DNA from: Rhodopirellula baltica
Lineage (GTDB): Bacteria; Planctomycetota; Planctomycetia; Pirellulales; Pirellulaceae
DNA length: 64,000 nt
Assembly: GCA_002901265.1 (NCBI GenBank)
Contig: PPHI01000036.1
Span: 1 to 64,000 of the forward strand
Direction of reading: 5' to 3'
Part shown: one piece after another, positions 19,543 through 28,105 of the stretch
Layout: each line of letters starts with the position of its first letter
Position numbering within the stretch: position 1 is the first letter of the stretch
The notes under the pieces: model-generated
Told to the model about the DNA's origin: nothing
The model's input: only the letters and a program-made list of their open reading frames with translations
Databases searched by the model: none
Translations under genes and position numbers: made by a program

Positions 19543-20715
19543 ATGCGCCGATTCCGCTTCCGGCCGTGGCTTTTGCTTGCGTCTCTCGCGTTGTGCTCGA
19601 TCGGATCCTCGAACACCTTCGCCGTCGATGTCGAAATCGAATTGAGCAGTGGTGATAAAGTTCGAGGACCGTGGGATGCAGCCAGTGGCGAGACGATTAC
19701 GATCGGTCAACCGCCAAAAGTGATCGAACTTTCACAGGTCACACAGCTTCGCCCGCTCGATCCTGAATCGACGGGGGTTCCTCCAGCAATGGAGGTGACA
19801 TTGGTTGACGGATCAAGCATTCGGGCCAATGAAGTGACGGCGGATGGCTCGACTGTGAAGGTCAGTCCGAACCGTCAGGCAACGATGAGTTTCGTTCTGA
19901 ATGCAGTGCGTGGCATCCGTTTTCGTCCTAGTGCCGCGAACACCGATCCCCAGTGGTTGGGATTGTTTGAACGAGAGCTGCGATCGGACTTGTTGGTGAT
20001 TCATCGTGGCAATGCACAATTGGATCCAGTCGAAGGCGTCGTTTTATCGATCGATGACAAGATGGTTCTCTTTGAGTTGGATGGCGAAAAGATCGAAGCG
20101 CCGCTCGATCGTTTAGAAGGCGTCATCCTTCGGAACCGAACAGAAACGAGAACTTCGAAAGTTCGCCTGGAAGACATCAACGGGACTCAGTTGGTGGTAA
20201 GCCGCATGGAGGTGGAACCCGCAGGCGAATCCGTGCGTTTAACGTTGGGCAGCGGCGTCCAGCATGAATTGAAGATCTCGCAAATCAAACGCATTCAATT
20301 CGCCAGCGGCACTCAGTTGTTGACCCGTCAAAAACCTGCGTCGCAGACGATGAGTCCTTACTTAAAGACCAACGTTTCCGAGTCGCTCTTTGATGCGTGG
20401 TTTGCACCTGCTTCAGAAGGCGATGACTTGTCAGCAGTCGCTGGCGGAAGTGTCGAATACCGCGTCGACGAAGGATTCGAAAACTTGGTCGGCAGTGTCG
20501 GTCGGGACCCGTCTTCCGAAGGTCAAAGCAAAATCAAAATTCAGATCGCTGTCGACGAGGAAGTTGTTTGGGAGCAGGACCTGGCCGATGATTCGATCGT
20601 CGGGTTTCGGCTTCCCGTGACTGGTGCGCGACGTGTCAAATTTACGGTTCTGCCAACCCCTGATGGGGACGTCGGTGATCTCGTTCGATTCTACAAACCA
20701 CGATTGCTGAAGTGA
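19543..20715 (+). CDS. Exported NPCBM-like beta-rich protein, first gene of HtrA-like cluster
   Basis: 390 aa from the ATG at 19543, placing a signal peptide at the start (MRRFRFRPWLLLASLALCSI, cleavage near TFAVDV). The body is a series of beta strands with repeating small units such as ELSSGDKVRGPWDAASGETI and VEVTLVDGSSIRANEV-type segments. The last 110 residues (from about SLFDAWFAP) resemble an NPCBM/NEW2 carbohydrate-binding-like module, with paired strands KIKIQIAVDEEVVWEQDL and ARRVKFTVLPTPDGDVGD. The stop is 5 bp before the ATG of the active HtrA-like gene, so the operon link is strong. It may present ligands or wall polymers to the protease; that role is inferred. Confidence 0.72.
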   Translation: MRRFRFRPWLLLASLALCSIGSSNTFAVDVEIELSSGDKVRGPWDAASGETITIGQPPKVIELSQVTQLRPLDPESTGVPPAMEVTLVDGSSIRANEVTADGSTVKVSPNRQATMSFVLNAVRGIRFRPSAANTDPQWLGLFERELRSDLLVIHRGNAQLDPVEGVVLSIDDKMVLFELDGEKIEAPLDRLEGVILRNRTETRTSKVRLEDINGTQLVVSRMEVEPAGESVRLTLGSGVQHELKISQIKRIQFASGTQLLTRQKPASQTMSPYLKTNVSESLFDAWFAPASEGDDLSAVAGGSVEYRVDEGFENLVGSVGRDPSSEGQSKIKIQIAVDEEVVWEQDLADDSIVGFRLPVTGARRVKFTVLPTPDGDVGDLVRFYKPRLLK

Positions 20716-20720
20716 GAACG

Positions 20721-22532
20721 ATGCTCCGTTTTGAATGCTTTTTGGCATCGCTATTCATGTTGTGCGGGATGACGCTGGCAGACGCTGCGGAACCGCTGAC
20801 ATTGCCGAGTGATCTCGTCGAACTGGAACAAGCACGCGTTGCTGCTGTGCAGCGTGCGATGCCAAGCACGGTGTGTGTGTTTGTTCCCGGTGGCGGCGGA
20901 GGAGGCAGTGGCGTATTGATTTCGCCAGACGGTTACGCGCTGACCAATTTTCACGTGACCAGTCCTGCGGGAACCTTTATGCGGTGCGGGTTGAGTGATG
21001 GGCGTGTCTATGATGCTGTCTTGGTTGGTCTCGATCCGGTCGGTGACTTGGCGATGATCAAGCTGCTCGGACGGGATGATTTTCCCGTTGCGACGATGGC
21101 AGACAGCTTGGAAGCTCGCGCTGGCGATTGGTGCATGGTGATTGGTAATCCGTTCTTGTTGGCAACCAATTTGCAACCGACGGTCACATGGGGAATGCTC
21201 AGTGGCGTGGGGCGTTATCAGTATCCATCAGGCACCTTGCTGGAATATGCCGACTGTTTACAAACCGATGCGTCGATCAATCCGGGGAATTCCGGAGGGC
21301 CGATCTACAACAGCAAAGGAGAACTGCTTGGCATCGTTGGTCGTTGTTCGTTTGAAAAACGCGGTCGAGTCAATGTCGGTGTCGGCTATGCGATCTCGAT
21401 CAATCAAGCCAAGAATTTTCTCGGGTATCTACGCAGCGGCCGTATCATTGACCATGCGACGTTGGGAGCGACCGTGTCGACCGATAGTGATGGCAGCGTC
21501 GTGGTCAGCAACGTGTTGGAATCGAGTGACGCCTATCGCCGCGGTCTGCGGTTCGATTCCGAGATCCTTGAAATCGATGGTCGCGTCGTAACCTCGGCAA
21601 ACGACGTTCAAAATATTCTGGGTACCTTGCCAAGCGGTTGGCGAGTGGAAGTGGCGTTTCGTGAATCCGGCAAAACCGTTCGGGTACCAATTCGATTGAT
21701 GGGGGTGCACCGCCGCGACGAGTTGTTGTCAAAAATGGAGTCCGCACTGCCGCCTCCACCTCCGGTTCCTGATGAACCGGAAGACTCAAAAGATGGCGAC
21801 GAGAACGCGGAAGGTGAGACAAAGCCGGGCGAAAAGGATAAACCAGACGACGCTCCTAAATCACCGAAGCCCACGGCGCACGGTCACGGGGATATTCCCG
21901 ATGCGGCCGCAGAATTGATCGTCGACCGGAAAGGCTATGCGAACTATCACTTCAATCAGGTCCAACAAGATCGTGTGATGAAGCTGCTTCGCGACCAAGC
22001 ACCGTTTAGCGATTCCGATTTGTCCCAAAAGAAACAACGTTGGCAAATCAAGGGTTCGAGCGGTACCGGCGACCCGGTGGTCGTTGATGTCGCCGACGAA
22101 GATTTGGCACTCACCATCGCCGGGACTCGGATGACCGCGGCGAACCCGTCGGAGCTGTTTGAAGCGGTTGATCAAGACGCGGTTGGCGGGATCTTGGCCG
22201 CGTTTGATGCGTGGCGAAAAATCGTGGAACTCGGACCCGAACAGTTTGGCGAAACCTACTATCACGGAACCATGCCGCTGGCTGGACAACGTCCACTGCG
22301 AGATTGCTTGATCGGGCTTTACGGAGGAATGGAAATCCGTTGGCTATTGCATCCGGAAACCGGAGTGCTCGAATGCATCGAAGTATTTGCCGATCGGGAC
22401 TCCGATCCGGCAGAGCTATGGATCCATCAGCAAGACGAAAACGTTTATCACGTCGAACTGAAATACGGATTGGAACTGAAGCTGTCGCTCCTCATCGAGC
22501 AGTGGGATCAAAAGGAGGCAGCAACGCCATGA
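20721..22532 (+). CDS. HtrA/DegP-like serine protease with PDZ and C-terminal extension (triad intact)
   Basis: 603 aa from the ATG at 20721; a GTG at 20712 overlapping the previous stop is possible. It has a signal peptide (LASLFMLCGMTLADA), then a trypsin-like domain with the full triad: H78 in ALTNFHVT, D109 in DPVGDLAMIKL and S191 in SINPGNSGGPI. A PDZ domain follows at about 240-330 (VVVSNVLESSDAYRRGL, ILEIDGRVVTSANDVQ). A Pro/Asp/Glu/Lys-rich linker (about 342-390) leads to a 210-residue C-terminal domain of unknown type. It probably cleaves or refolds envelope proteins. Its stop overlaps the next start as ATGA. Confidence 0.9.
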   Translation: MLRFECFLASLFMLCGMTLADAAEPLTLPSDLVELEQARVAAVQRAMPSTVCVFVPGGGGGGSGVLISPDGYALTNFHVTSPAGTFMRCGLSDGRVYDAVLVGLDPVGDLAMIKLLGRDDFPVATMADSLEARAGDWCMVIGNPFLLATNLQPTVTWGMLSGVGRYQYPSGTLLEYADCLQTDASINPGNSGGPIYNSKGELLGIVGRCSFEKRGRVNVGVGYAISINQAKNFLGYLRSGRIIDHATLGATVSTDSDGSVVVSNVLESSDAYRRGLRFDSEILEIDGRVVTSANDVQNILGTLPSGWRVEVAFRESGKTVRVPIRLMGVHRRDELLSKMESALPPPPPVPDEPEDSKDGDENAEGETKPGEKDKPDDAPKSPKPTAHGHGDIPDAAAELIVDRKGYANYHFNQVQQDRVMKLLRDQAPFSDSDLSQKKQRWQIKGSSGTGDPVVVDVADEDLALTIAGTRMTAANPSELFEAVDQDAVGGILAAFDAWRKIVELGPEQFGETYYHGTMPLAGQRPLRDCLIGLYGGMEIRWLLHPETGVLECIEVFADRDSDPAELWIHQQDENVYHVELKYGLELKLSLLIEQWDQKEAATP

Positions 22533-23530
22533 TTCGATTCGCAGTAATACTTGCCATGGCGACTTTAATCGCCACCGGGTCAGCAGTCGCACAAGACAAT
22601 GACGTTGCGATCTCACGTAGCGTTCAGCAGCGGATTGCCAAGGTTTACGGTGCCGGAGGCGTTCGCGGACTCGAAGCGTACCAAAGCGGATTTGTGGTTT
22701 CGCCGGAAGGTCACATCGCAACCGTTTGGAGCTATGTGCTGGACGTCGAGCCGATCGTGGTCTTGGACGATGGACGTCGGTTCGAATCTAAAATCATTGG
22801 GATCGAGCCTTCGCTTGAGTTGGCGATTTTGAAGATCGAAGCCTCTGAATTGCCTTACTTTGAAGTCGGCAAAGAGCTGAAAGCAACATGGGGCGATCCT
22901 GTTTTAGCAGCCAGCAACCTGTTTAACATTGCCGCCGGAAATGAATCGGCCAGTCTGATGCAAGGCGTGATCAGTGGCATCACGAACCTGGATGCGCGAC
23001 GCGGCGTGTTTAAAACTCCTTATCGTGGCAAAGTGATGGTGTTGGATTTGATCGCCAACAATCCTGGTGCTGCCGGCGGTGCGGTGGTGGATTCCGGCGG
23101 CCAATTGGTCGGGATGCTGGGCAAAGAGCTTCGCGATGCCAACACCGGGGTTTGGCTGAACTATGCGATCCCGATTGATGCACTGCGAAAAGCGATTGGC
23201 GACATCATCGCTGGACGTGCGACGACGGCCCCGCCGGATGACACGCCGGTGTTGCCGCGTGATCGTTCTCATAACCTGACGACGTTGGGATTGGTTTTAG
23301 TCCCCGACATCTTGGAAAGCACGCCCGTCTTTGTTGATACCGTCAAGAAAGAGAGTGCTGCGGCAAAAGCAGATCTGCGACCGGACGATTTGATCCTGTT
23401 GCTCAATGGCGCCCGAGTGGGTGACCAAAAAACGTTTACCGAATTGCTACGGCGGATCGACCGACGCGACGCAGTCTCGTTGACCATTCAGCGTGACAGT
23501 GAAGTGCTGCCCGTCCGACTTGTTCCCTAA
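22529..23530 (+). CDS. HtrA-like pseudoprotease with PDZ domain (all triad residues replaced)
   Basis: 333 aa; the ATG at 22529 overlaps the upstream stop and is preceded by AAAGGAGG. A signal peptide (IRFAVILAMATLIATGSAVAQ) leads to a trypsin-like fold that aligns well with the previous gene, but the catalytic positions are changed. TNFH becomes TVWS (S68), VGDLAMIKL becomes SLELAILKI (E97), and GNSGGP becomes GAAGGA (A182). The oxyanion-loop glycines are kept. A C-terminal PDZ domain (FVDTVKKESAAAKADLRPDD, LLNGARVGDQKTFTELLRR) remains. It is predicted to be proteolytically inactive and may scaffold or regulate the active neighbour. Confidence 0.87.
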   Translation: MIRFAVILAMATLIATGSAVAQDNDVAISRSVQQRIAKVYGAGGVRGLEAYQSGFVVSPEGHIATVWSYVLDVEPIVVLDDGRRFESKIIGIEPSLELAILKIEASELPYFEVGKELKATWGDPVLAASNLFNIAAGNESASLMQGVISGITNLDARRGVFKTPYRGKVMVLDLIANNPGAAGGAVVDSGGQLVGMLGKELRDANTGVWLNYAIPIDALRKAIGDIIAGRATTAPPDDTPVLPRDRSHNLTTLGLVLVPDILESTPVFVDTVKKESAAAKADLRPDDLILLLNGARVGDQKTFTELLRRIDRRDAVSLTIQRDSEVLPVRLVP

Positions 23531-23543
23531 GAGAACACTTGCT

Positions 23544-25517
23544 GTGAAATCTATTTGTCTTTCTCGTTTGCAGTGTTGGTGCGCGTTCGGCTTGATGATC
23601 CTGTTCGCGTCGTCGCTGCCGGCACAAACGACGACGCAGCGTCAACAGATGGCGACTGCGATTCGCAATGCCGCCAATCGTGTTTTACCCGCGGTCGTGT
23701 CGATCGAAGTGGTCGGCGTGGCAGCCGCGGCGGCGGGTTCCGATTCCAGCGAAGTGGCCAGCGATGCGCCCTCGTGTGGCGTCATCGTCGATGCATCGGG
23801 ATTGATCATCGCATCGGATATTATCTTGCGTCGTCCCTCGGCGAGCGTCCTGGTCGTCTTGCCCGACGAAACGCGACTCGCGGCGAAGGTCGTCGCTCGA
23901 GATCAACACCGAGGGTTGGTGTTGTTGCAGGTGAAAACCAACGCTCCGTTGACCGCGGTCGAATTGCCCGGCGAAGTCACCACACCGGTCGGAGCTAGCG
24001 TCATCGCCGTCGGACGCTATGGGACCGATCAGTCGCCAATGGTCAGTAGTGGGATCTTGAGCGCAAGTGGGCGACTCGAAGGCACGATGTTGCAAACCGA
24101 TGCACGTGTTTCGCCGACATACTATGGCGGTCCATTGATCGATCTGTATGGAAATACGATCGGTATTCTCGTGCCTGCGGTCGCTCCCGGGGGCGCCCCC
24201 GATGACACCAGTTGGTACGACAGCGGAATTGCGTTCGCCGTGCCAACACCGGTGCTGGCTCAAAAATTGATTCGACTGCGTGAAGGCACTGATATCCAGC
24301 AGGGCTTGATCGGTATCGTCCCACGCTCGAAAGACCCGTTGGAGCAAGACACCGAATTGGCTGCCGTACGCGTCCGCTCGCCCGCCGAAAAAGCCGGTAT
24401 CAAAGCGGGGGATACGATCATGGCGGTGGCCGGCCAACCGGTCACCATGTTTCAAGAGGTCAAGCAAGCCTTGGGACCATATGATGCCGGTGACGAAATT
24501 GAAATCCGTTACAAACGTGATGGACGTGAATCTTCGGTCCGAGTCACATTAACCGATTCGATCCCGCCGCTGCGTCCGCAATCCATTGGCGTTTGGGCCG
24601 TCGAACGAAGCGGCGAAACCGGTGATGATGATGACTCGGCGGTCGAGGTGGTCGTAGCCGATGTACTGCCCGAATCGCCCAGCGATGGCAAACTACGTGA
24701 AGGCGACGTGATTCAAGGAATGAATGGGGCGTCGATTGATACGCTGGCAACACTGCGGCGAAAGCTGGTCACCGCCGAACCCGATGCCGAGATCACGTTG
24801 GACGTCGTCCGCGAAGGCGACGCAACCCAGATCAGCTTGACACCGCGATCGATCGCAGGTGAGCTGACCCAGCAGGCTCTTCCCAAATGGACCGAGGAAT
24901 TACCAGCCGATAAGAATTGGGGAACCAAGGAGCTACGTTTACCAGACGTTTCCAACCTTGGTGCTTACACCGCGCCAGATCCAGACGCGATGCGTGACGG
25001 ACTGGCGTTGCTTGTTGTTCTGCTTCCTCCGGAGCAACGAGACCCCAAGGAAGCTCTTGCCGATCTGTTGGACGTTGCCTACCAGCAAGGCGTCGTGGTG
25101 TGCGCAATTTGCAGCGAAGACGATCAACGCTGGCAGCCAAAAGAAATCGACGTGGTGTCACGCATGACCACGATGATGGCGCAGCGTGTCCAGGTGGGGG
25201 CGACCGCGATCGCATCCCTGGCGGCTGTCAAAGGTGTGAAGCCCACAGCAGCCGATTCGATGGTCATCGCGATGGCACTTTCGGACCGAAAAAACTTCGA
25301 CGGTATCGCGGTGTCCGATCAAGCACGTCCGCCGGCCGTCCGGCTACGTGAAAACGAACCTGACCGTTCTTTGCAAATCTTGCTGCCAATCAAAAGCGTC
25401 GACGAGGGCCCAACGTGGCTGACTCCGTTGGCGGACTCGGGCTACCCTGTCACGATCGGTGGTGAACTGCGATTCAAGGATTTATTTCGCTGGGCCCGAT
25501 TGTTGCAGACGATTTAA
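23544..25517 (+). CDS. HtrA-like pseudoprotease with two PDZ domains and a degenerate hydrolase-like C-terminus
   Basis: 657 aa from a GTG at 23544, 13 bp after the previous stop, which gives a signal peptide (LQCWCAFGLMILFASSLPAQ). The protease-like domain lacks the triad: TNFH is ASDI (I93), the Asp position is G124 in HRGLVLLQV, and GNSGGP is TYYGGP (Y194). Two PDZ domains follow (LAAVRVRSPAEKAGIKAGDT and VVVADVLPESPSDGKLREGD). The last 200 residues (ALLVVLLPPEQRDPKEALAD, a VQVGATAIASLAA turn) look like an alpha/beta-hydrolase fold without a GxSxG nucleophile. A non-catalytic adaptor is the likeliest role. The start could instead be the TTG at 23538. Confidence 0.82.
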   Translation: MKSICLSRLQCWCAFGLMILFASSLPAQTTTQRQQMATAIRNAANRVLPAVVSIEVVGVAAAAAGSDSSEVASDAPSCGVIVDASGLIIASDIILRRPSASVLVVLPDETRLAAKVVARDQHRGLVLLQVKTNAPLTAVELPGEVTTPVGASVIAVGRYGTDQSPMVSSGILSASGRLEGTMLQTDARVSPTYYGGPLIDLYGNTIGILVPAVAPGGAPDDTSWYDSGIAFAVPTPVLAQKLIRLREGTDIQQGLIGIVPRSKDPLEQDTELAAVRVRSPAEKAGIKAGDTIMAVAGQPVTMFQEVKQALGPYDAGDEIEIRYKRDGRESSVRVTLTDSIPPLRPQSIGVWAVERSGETGDDDDSAVEVVVADVLPESPSDGKLREGDVIQGMNGASIDTLATLRRKLVTAEPDAEITLDVVREGDATQISLTPRSIAGELTQQALPKWTEELPADKNWGTKELRLPDVSNLGAYTAPDPDAMRDGLALLVVLLPPEQRDPKEALADLLDVAYQQGVVVCAICSEDDQRWQPKEIDVVSRMTTMMAQRVQVGATAIASLAAVKGVKPTAADSMVIAMALSDRKNFDGIAVSDQARPPAVRLRENEPDRSLQILLPIKSVDEGPTWLTPLADSGYPVTIGGELRFKDLFRWARLLQTI

Positions 25518-25577
25518 GATAAACTGGCAGCCCCATCGTTGATGATCCCGCCTCCTATCCAACCTTGTGCTGCCGGT

Positions 25578-26660
25578 ATGAAACGTTCGCTTTTCAACTT
25601 GCCCTCTCTCCTCAAGCAGTCGTTGCTCACACTGCTTTGCTTGGGACTGACCACGACCTCTGTTGCAATCTGTCATGCCGAAAGCGGTGTGCTGGAATTC
25701 CCGGCCAAAGGTGACAGCCACGGCAAAGTTGTCCTGGTCGCCGGTGATGAAGAGTACCGTACGGAAGAGTCGATGCCGATGTTGGCAAAGATCTTGTCCG
25801 TCCATCATGGCTATGATTGTGTCGTGCTGTTTTCGATGAGTGCCGATCAGTCGTACGTCGACCCAAACAATTCACAGGGTGTCGTCGGTTGGGAGCAACT
25901 CGATGATGCCGATCTGATGATCATCGGTACTCGATTCCGACAGCCATCTGCTGACGATGCCGCTCACGTCACCAAGTTCATTGATGCCGGTAAACCAGTG
26001 GTCGGGTTTCGTACCGCAACGCACGCTTTCAACGGAAGCGGTAACTTCGGTGGAAAGCTTTCCTACGGACAGTTCGGGCTGAATATTTTGGGCGAGCAAT
26101 GGGTGAACCACCACGGACAGCACAAAGTCGAAGGTGCACGTAGCGTCGTTGCTGACGACCAAGCCGAACATCCGATTTTGCGTTCAGTAGACTCCATCTT
26201 TACGCCATCAGATGTCTACGGGGTTGTTCACTTGAGCGACGACGATCAAGTCTTGCTGCGTGCTGCCGTAACGAAGTCACTCGATCCTGAGTCGCCCAAT
26301 ATCGAAGGCAGCAAAAATTCGCCGATGCAGGCGTTTGCTTGGTTGCACCAGTACACATCTCCCGGTGGAGCGACCGGTCGGGCCTTTTGTACGACCGGTG
26401 GGGCAAGCGTCGACTTCGTTGATGAAGACTTGCGACGTTTGATCGTCAACGCGGTCTACTTTTTGACCGATCGAAAAATCCCGGCAAAGACGGATGTTTC
26501 CTTTGTCGATCCGTATTACCCAACGTTCTATGGATTCATCCGCGACCAAGATCACTGGAAGAACCTTGCGATTCAGCCAAGCGATTTCGAAACAGGCAAG
26601 GCACCCCATTTTCCTGATCCACAGGGCACTCCTGAATGGAATTTTCGCGAGCGTCCATAA
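25578..26660 (+). CDS. Exported ThuA-like domain protein
   Basis: 360 aa from the ATG at 25578, which begins the signal peptide (MKRSLFNLPSLLKQ, then LLTLLCLGLTTTSVAICHA). The mature part matches the ThuA / class I glutamine amidotransferase-like fold used in sugar-related proteins: KVVLVAGDEEYRTEESMPML, DADLMIIGTRFRQPSADDA, FIDAGKPVVGFRTATHAF, and a closing DVSFVDPYYPTFYGF. There is no evident catalytic Cys at the nucleophile elbow. ThuA-like proteins are very numerous in planctomycetes, often near polysaccharide or sugar metabolism genes. It starts 60 bp after the last HtrA-like gene with no terminator between, so read-through is likely. Confidence 0.85.
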   Translation: MKRSLFNLPSLLKQSLLTLLCLGLTTTSVAICHAESGVLEFPAKGDSHGKVVLVAGDEEYRTEESMPMLAKILSVHHGYDCVVLFSMSADQSYVDPNNSQGVVGWEQLDDADLMIIGTRFRQPSADDAAHVTKFIDAGKPVVGFRTATHAFNGSGNFGGKLSYGQFGLNILGEQWVNHHGQHKVEGARSVVADDQAEHPILRSVDSIFTPSDVYGVVHLSDDDQVLLRAAVTKSLDPESPNIEGSKNSPMQAFAWLHQYTSPGGATGRAFCTTGGASVDFVDEDLRRLIVNAVYFLTDRKIPAKTDVSFVDPYYPTFYGFIRDQDHWKNLAIQPSDFETGKAPHFPDPQGTPEWNFRERP

Positions 26661-26669
26661 TCGCTGTTG

Positions 26670-26933
26670 TCATTTCAAAATCACCAATTCGCAGTGGTGA
26701 CAACGGAACGCGGGAATGCGGTACGGGAAGCCGGATTTGCTACGTCCAAGTTTTCTGCCGCCCAATAAAAACTTCCGGAGCAGACCAGCCGACTTTGAAC
26801 GCCAGCGAATTGTTGCTGTCGAGGTGATTGATCCTTCATCCATTTCGCCGTGACACCGTGGGCAGAACGCACCCGATGTCTCAGCGAGTTCAATTGGCGG
26901 TCTGTAGGGAGACGAATCCTGATCGTTTGGCAA
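26670..26933 (-). CDS. Small zinc-ribbon protein (DUF6487-like)
   Basis: 87 aa with a TTG start at 26933; an in-frame stop lies just upstream and the only other start would remove the first cysteine pair. GAGG sits nine bases before the TTG. Two CxxC pairs, FCPRCHGEM near residue 25 and FRCHHCELVILK at the end, would bind one zinc ion. Between them is a basic segment (RWRSKSAGLLRKFLLGG). This arrangement matches small zinc-ribbon proteins of the DUF6487 kind. Function unknown. It is convergent with the ThuA-like gene, with 9 bp between stops. Confidence 0.75.
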   Translation of the reverse strand: MPNDQDSSPYRPPIELAETSGAFCPRCHGEMDEGSITSTATIRWRSKSAGLLRKFLLGGRKLGRSKSGFPYRIPAFRCHHCELVILK

Positions 26934-26966
26934 TGATGTTTACCTCGGACGGTTTGTTGAACGCGA

Positions 26967-27914
26967 TTAAAGTGGGATTGGACGCAGGTCTGACTGGCTG
27001 ACAATCGTGTTGAGGAACACCCGTCGGATCGCGTCATAGCCGCGATCGTTTGGGTCTTCGATATTGTCATAGAACCAATAGTGCGGATCATCTCGATCGT
27101 AATTCGCACGCCAAAATTGGCGACAATGTGATCCGTGACCGAGAAACGTATCGTAGAGCGGGACCACGAACACGTTTTCGAATTCATCCGCAACCGATCG
27201 AATCGTTCGGTTGTAACGGGCGTGAATTGTCAGTCCGTCGGGCCAATCAGGCAGAAAGATGCTCGGGGCATCGCCCACACCATCCGTTGGGTCGTAGATG
27301 TCGCCCAGATAGATTTCACAGCCCAGCGGAAACTTGCGCTGCAGTTCAATCAGCATGATCCGCAGACGCACTTCGAAGTTCGCGATCCATGGTTCGGCCT
27401 GTTCTAGTGTCGCGCCATACATTCCGCATTCGCGAGGGGCACTGCGGCCATAACTGTGGATCAGGTCGTTCCCGCCGGAAGTCATGAGCACGATGCCAAA
27501 AGCGTTGTCGTTGACCGGGATCGTGTCTCGAATGACTTCCAGGTGGGTCTCGGATTCTGATCCCGAGATCGCGTAGTTGTGATGAGTTAGGTTCGGCAAC
27601 ACTGATTTCAAACAGATGCCTTCCATCGCAACCTGCTCGTCAGAAGGGTTTTCTAGAACGCGATTGAAGTAAGAGTGGCTTTTGTTTTTTGCGCCCAGCC
27701 CGGCAGTCACGCTATCGCCTAATCCGATGACATGGATTGGTTGGTCGCTCCATGTCGATTGAAATGCCGCTCGGTCAACTTCGGGGCCAGCCGGGCCCTC
27801 TCCGATGGGTCTGGAGAATACAAATTCGATATATCCGAGTGCTCCGGCAATCGCGAATACCGCGATTCCGAGCAGGACAAAGATTCGTGTGCGACGTCGA
27901 TTGGTTCGAGACAT
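26967..27914 (-). CDS. Membrane-anchored SGNH/GDSL-type hydrolase
   Basis: 315 aa from the ATG at 27914. A basic N-terminus (MSRTNRRRTR) and one hydrophobic helix (IFVLLGIAVFAIAGALGYIE) indicate anchoring or export. Block I is VIGLGDSVTAGLG with Ser68; the glycine block is AISGSESE; block III is TSGGNDLIH. Family enzymes hydrolyse esters on carbohydrates or lipids. The last block, normally DxxH, reads IEDPNDRGYDAIRR, where the usual catalytic His appears to be Asp. Either another His is used or activity is altered. Its upstream region is shared with the divergent His-rich protein gene. Confidence 0.82.
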   Translation of the reverse strand: MSRTNRRRTRIFVLLGIAVFAIAGALGYIEFVFSRPIGEGPAGPEVDRAAFQSTWSDQPIHVIGLGDSVTAGLGAKNKSHSYFNRVLENPSDEQVAMEGICLKSVLPNLTHHNYAISGSESETHLEVIRDTIPVNDNAFGIVLMTSGGNDLIHSYGRSAPRECGMYGATLEQAEPWIANFEVRLRIMLIELQRKFPLGCEIYLGDIYDPTDGVGDAPSIFLPDWPDGLTIHARYNRTIRSVADEFENVFVVPLYDTFLGHGSHCRQFWRANYDRDDPHYWFYDNIEDPNDRGYDAIRRVFLNTIVSQSDLRPIPL

Positions 27915-28034
27915 CAAAAAACTTGTTGGAGTCGTCGAGGTGATGGCGCTCAGGGTGTCGAAAGGACTGCGCTTTGAGTCCCTAGTTTATCCAATATCAC
28001 GTGAAACACCCAGGAAACACGCTATTTTGTGATT

Positions 28035-28050
28035 TGGCACGTGGTCTGCA
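28035..28050 (+). promoter_or_regulatory. Sigma-54-type -24/-12 promoter candidate
   Basis: TGGCACG-TGGT-CTGCA matches the RpoN consensus TGGCACG-N4-TTGCA at all but one base, with the invariant GG (28036-28037) and GC (28048-28049) separated by exactly 10 nt. Transcription would begin near 28060, giving a leader of about 45 nt before the ATG at 28106. A sigma-54 activator is encoded elsewhere in the window at 58200-59645; any link between them is unproven. Confidence 0.55.
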
Positions 28051-28105
28051 AATGTTGGCAGATAGCAAGAAAGCTACTCAACCGTTTCAGCACGAGGACT
28101 TACCA

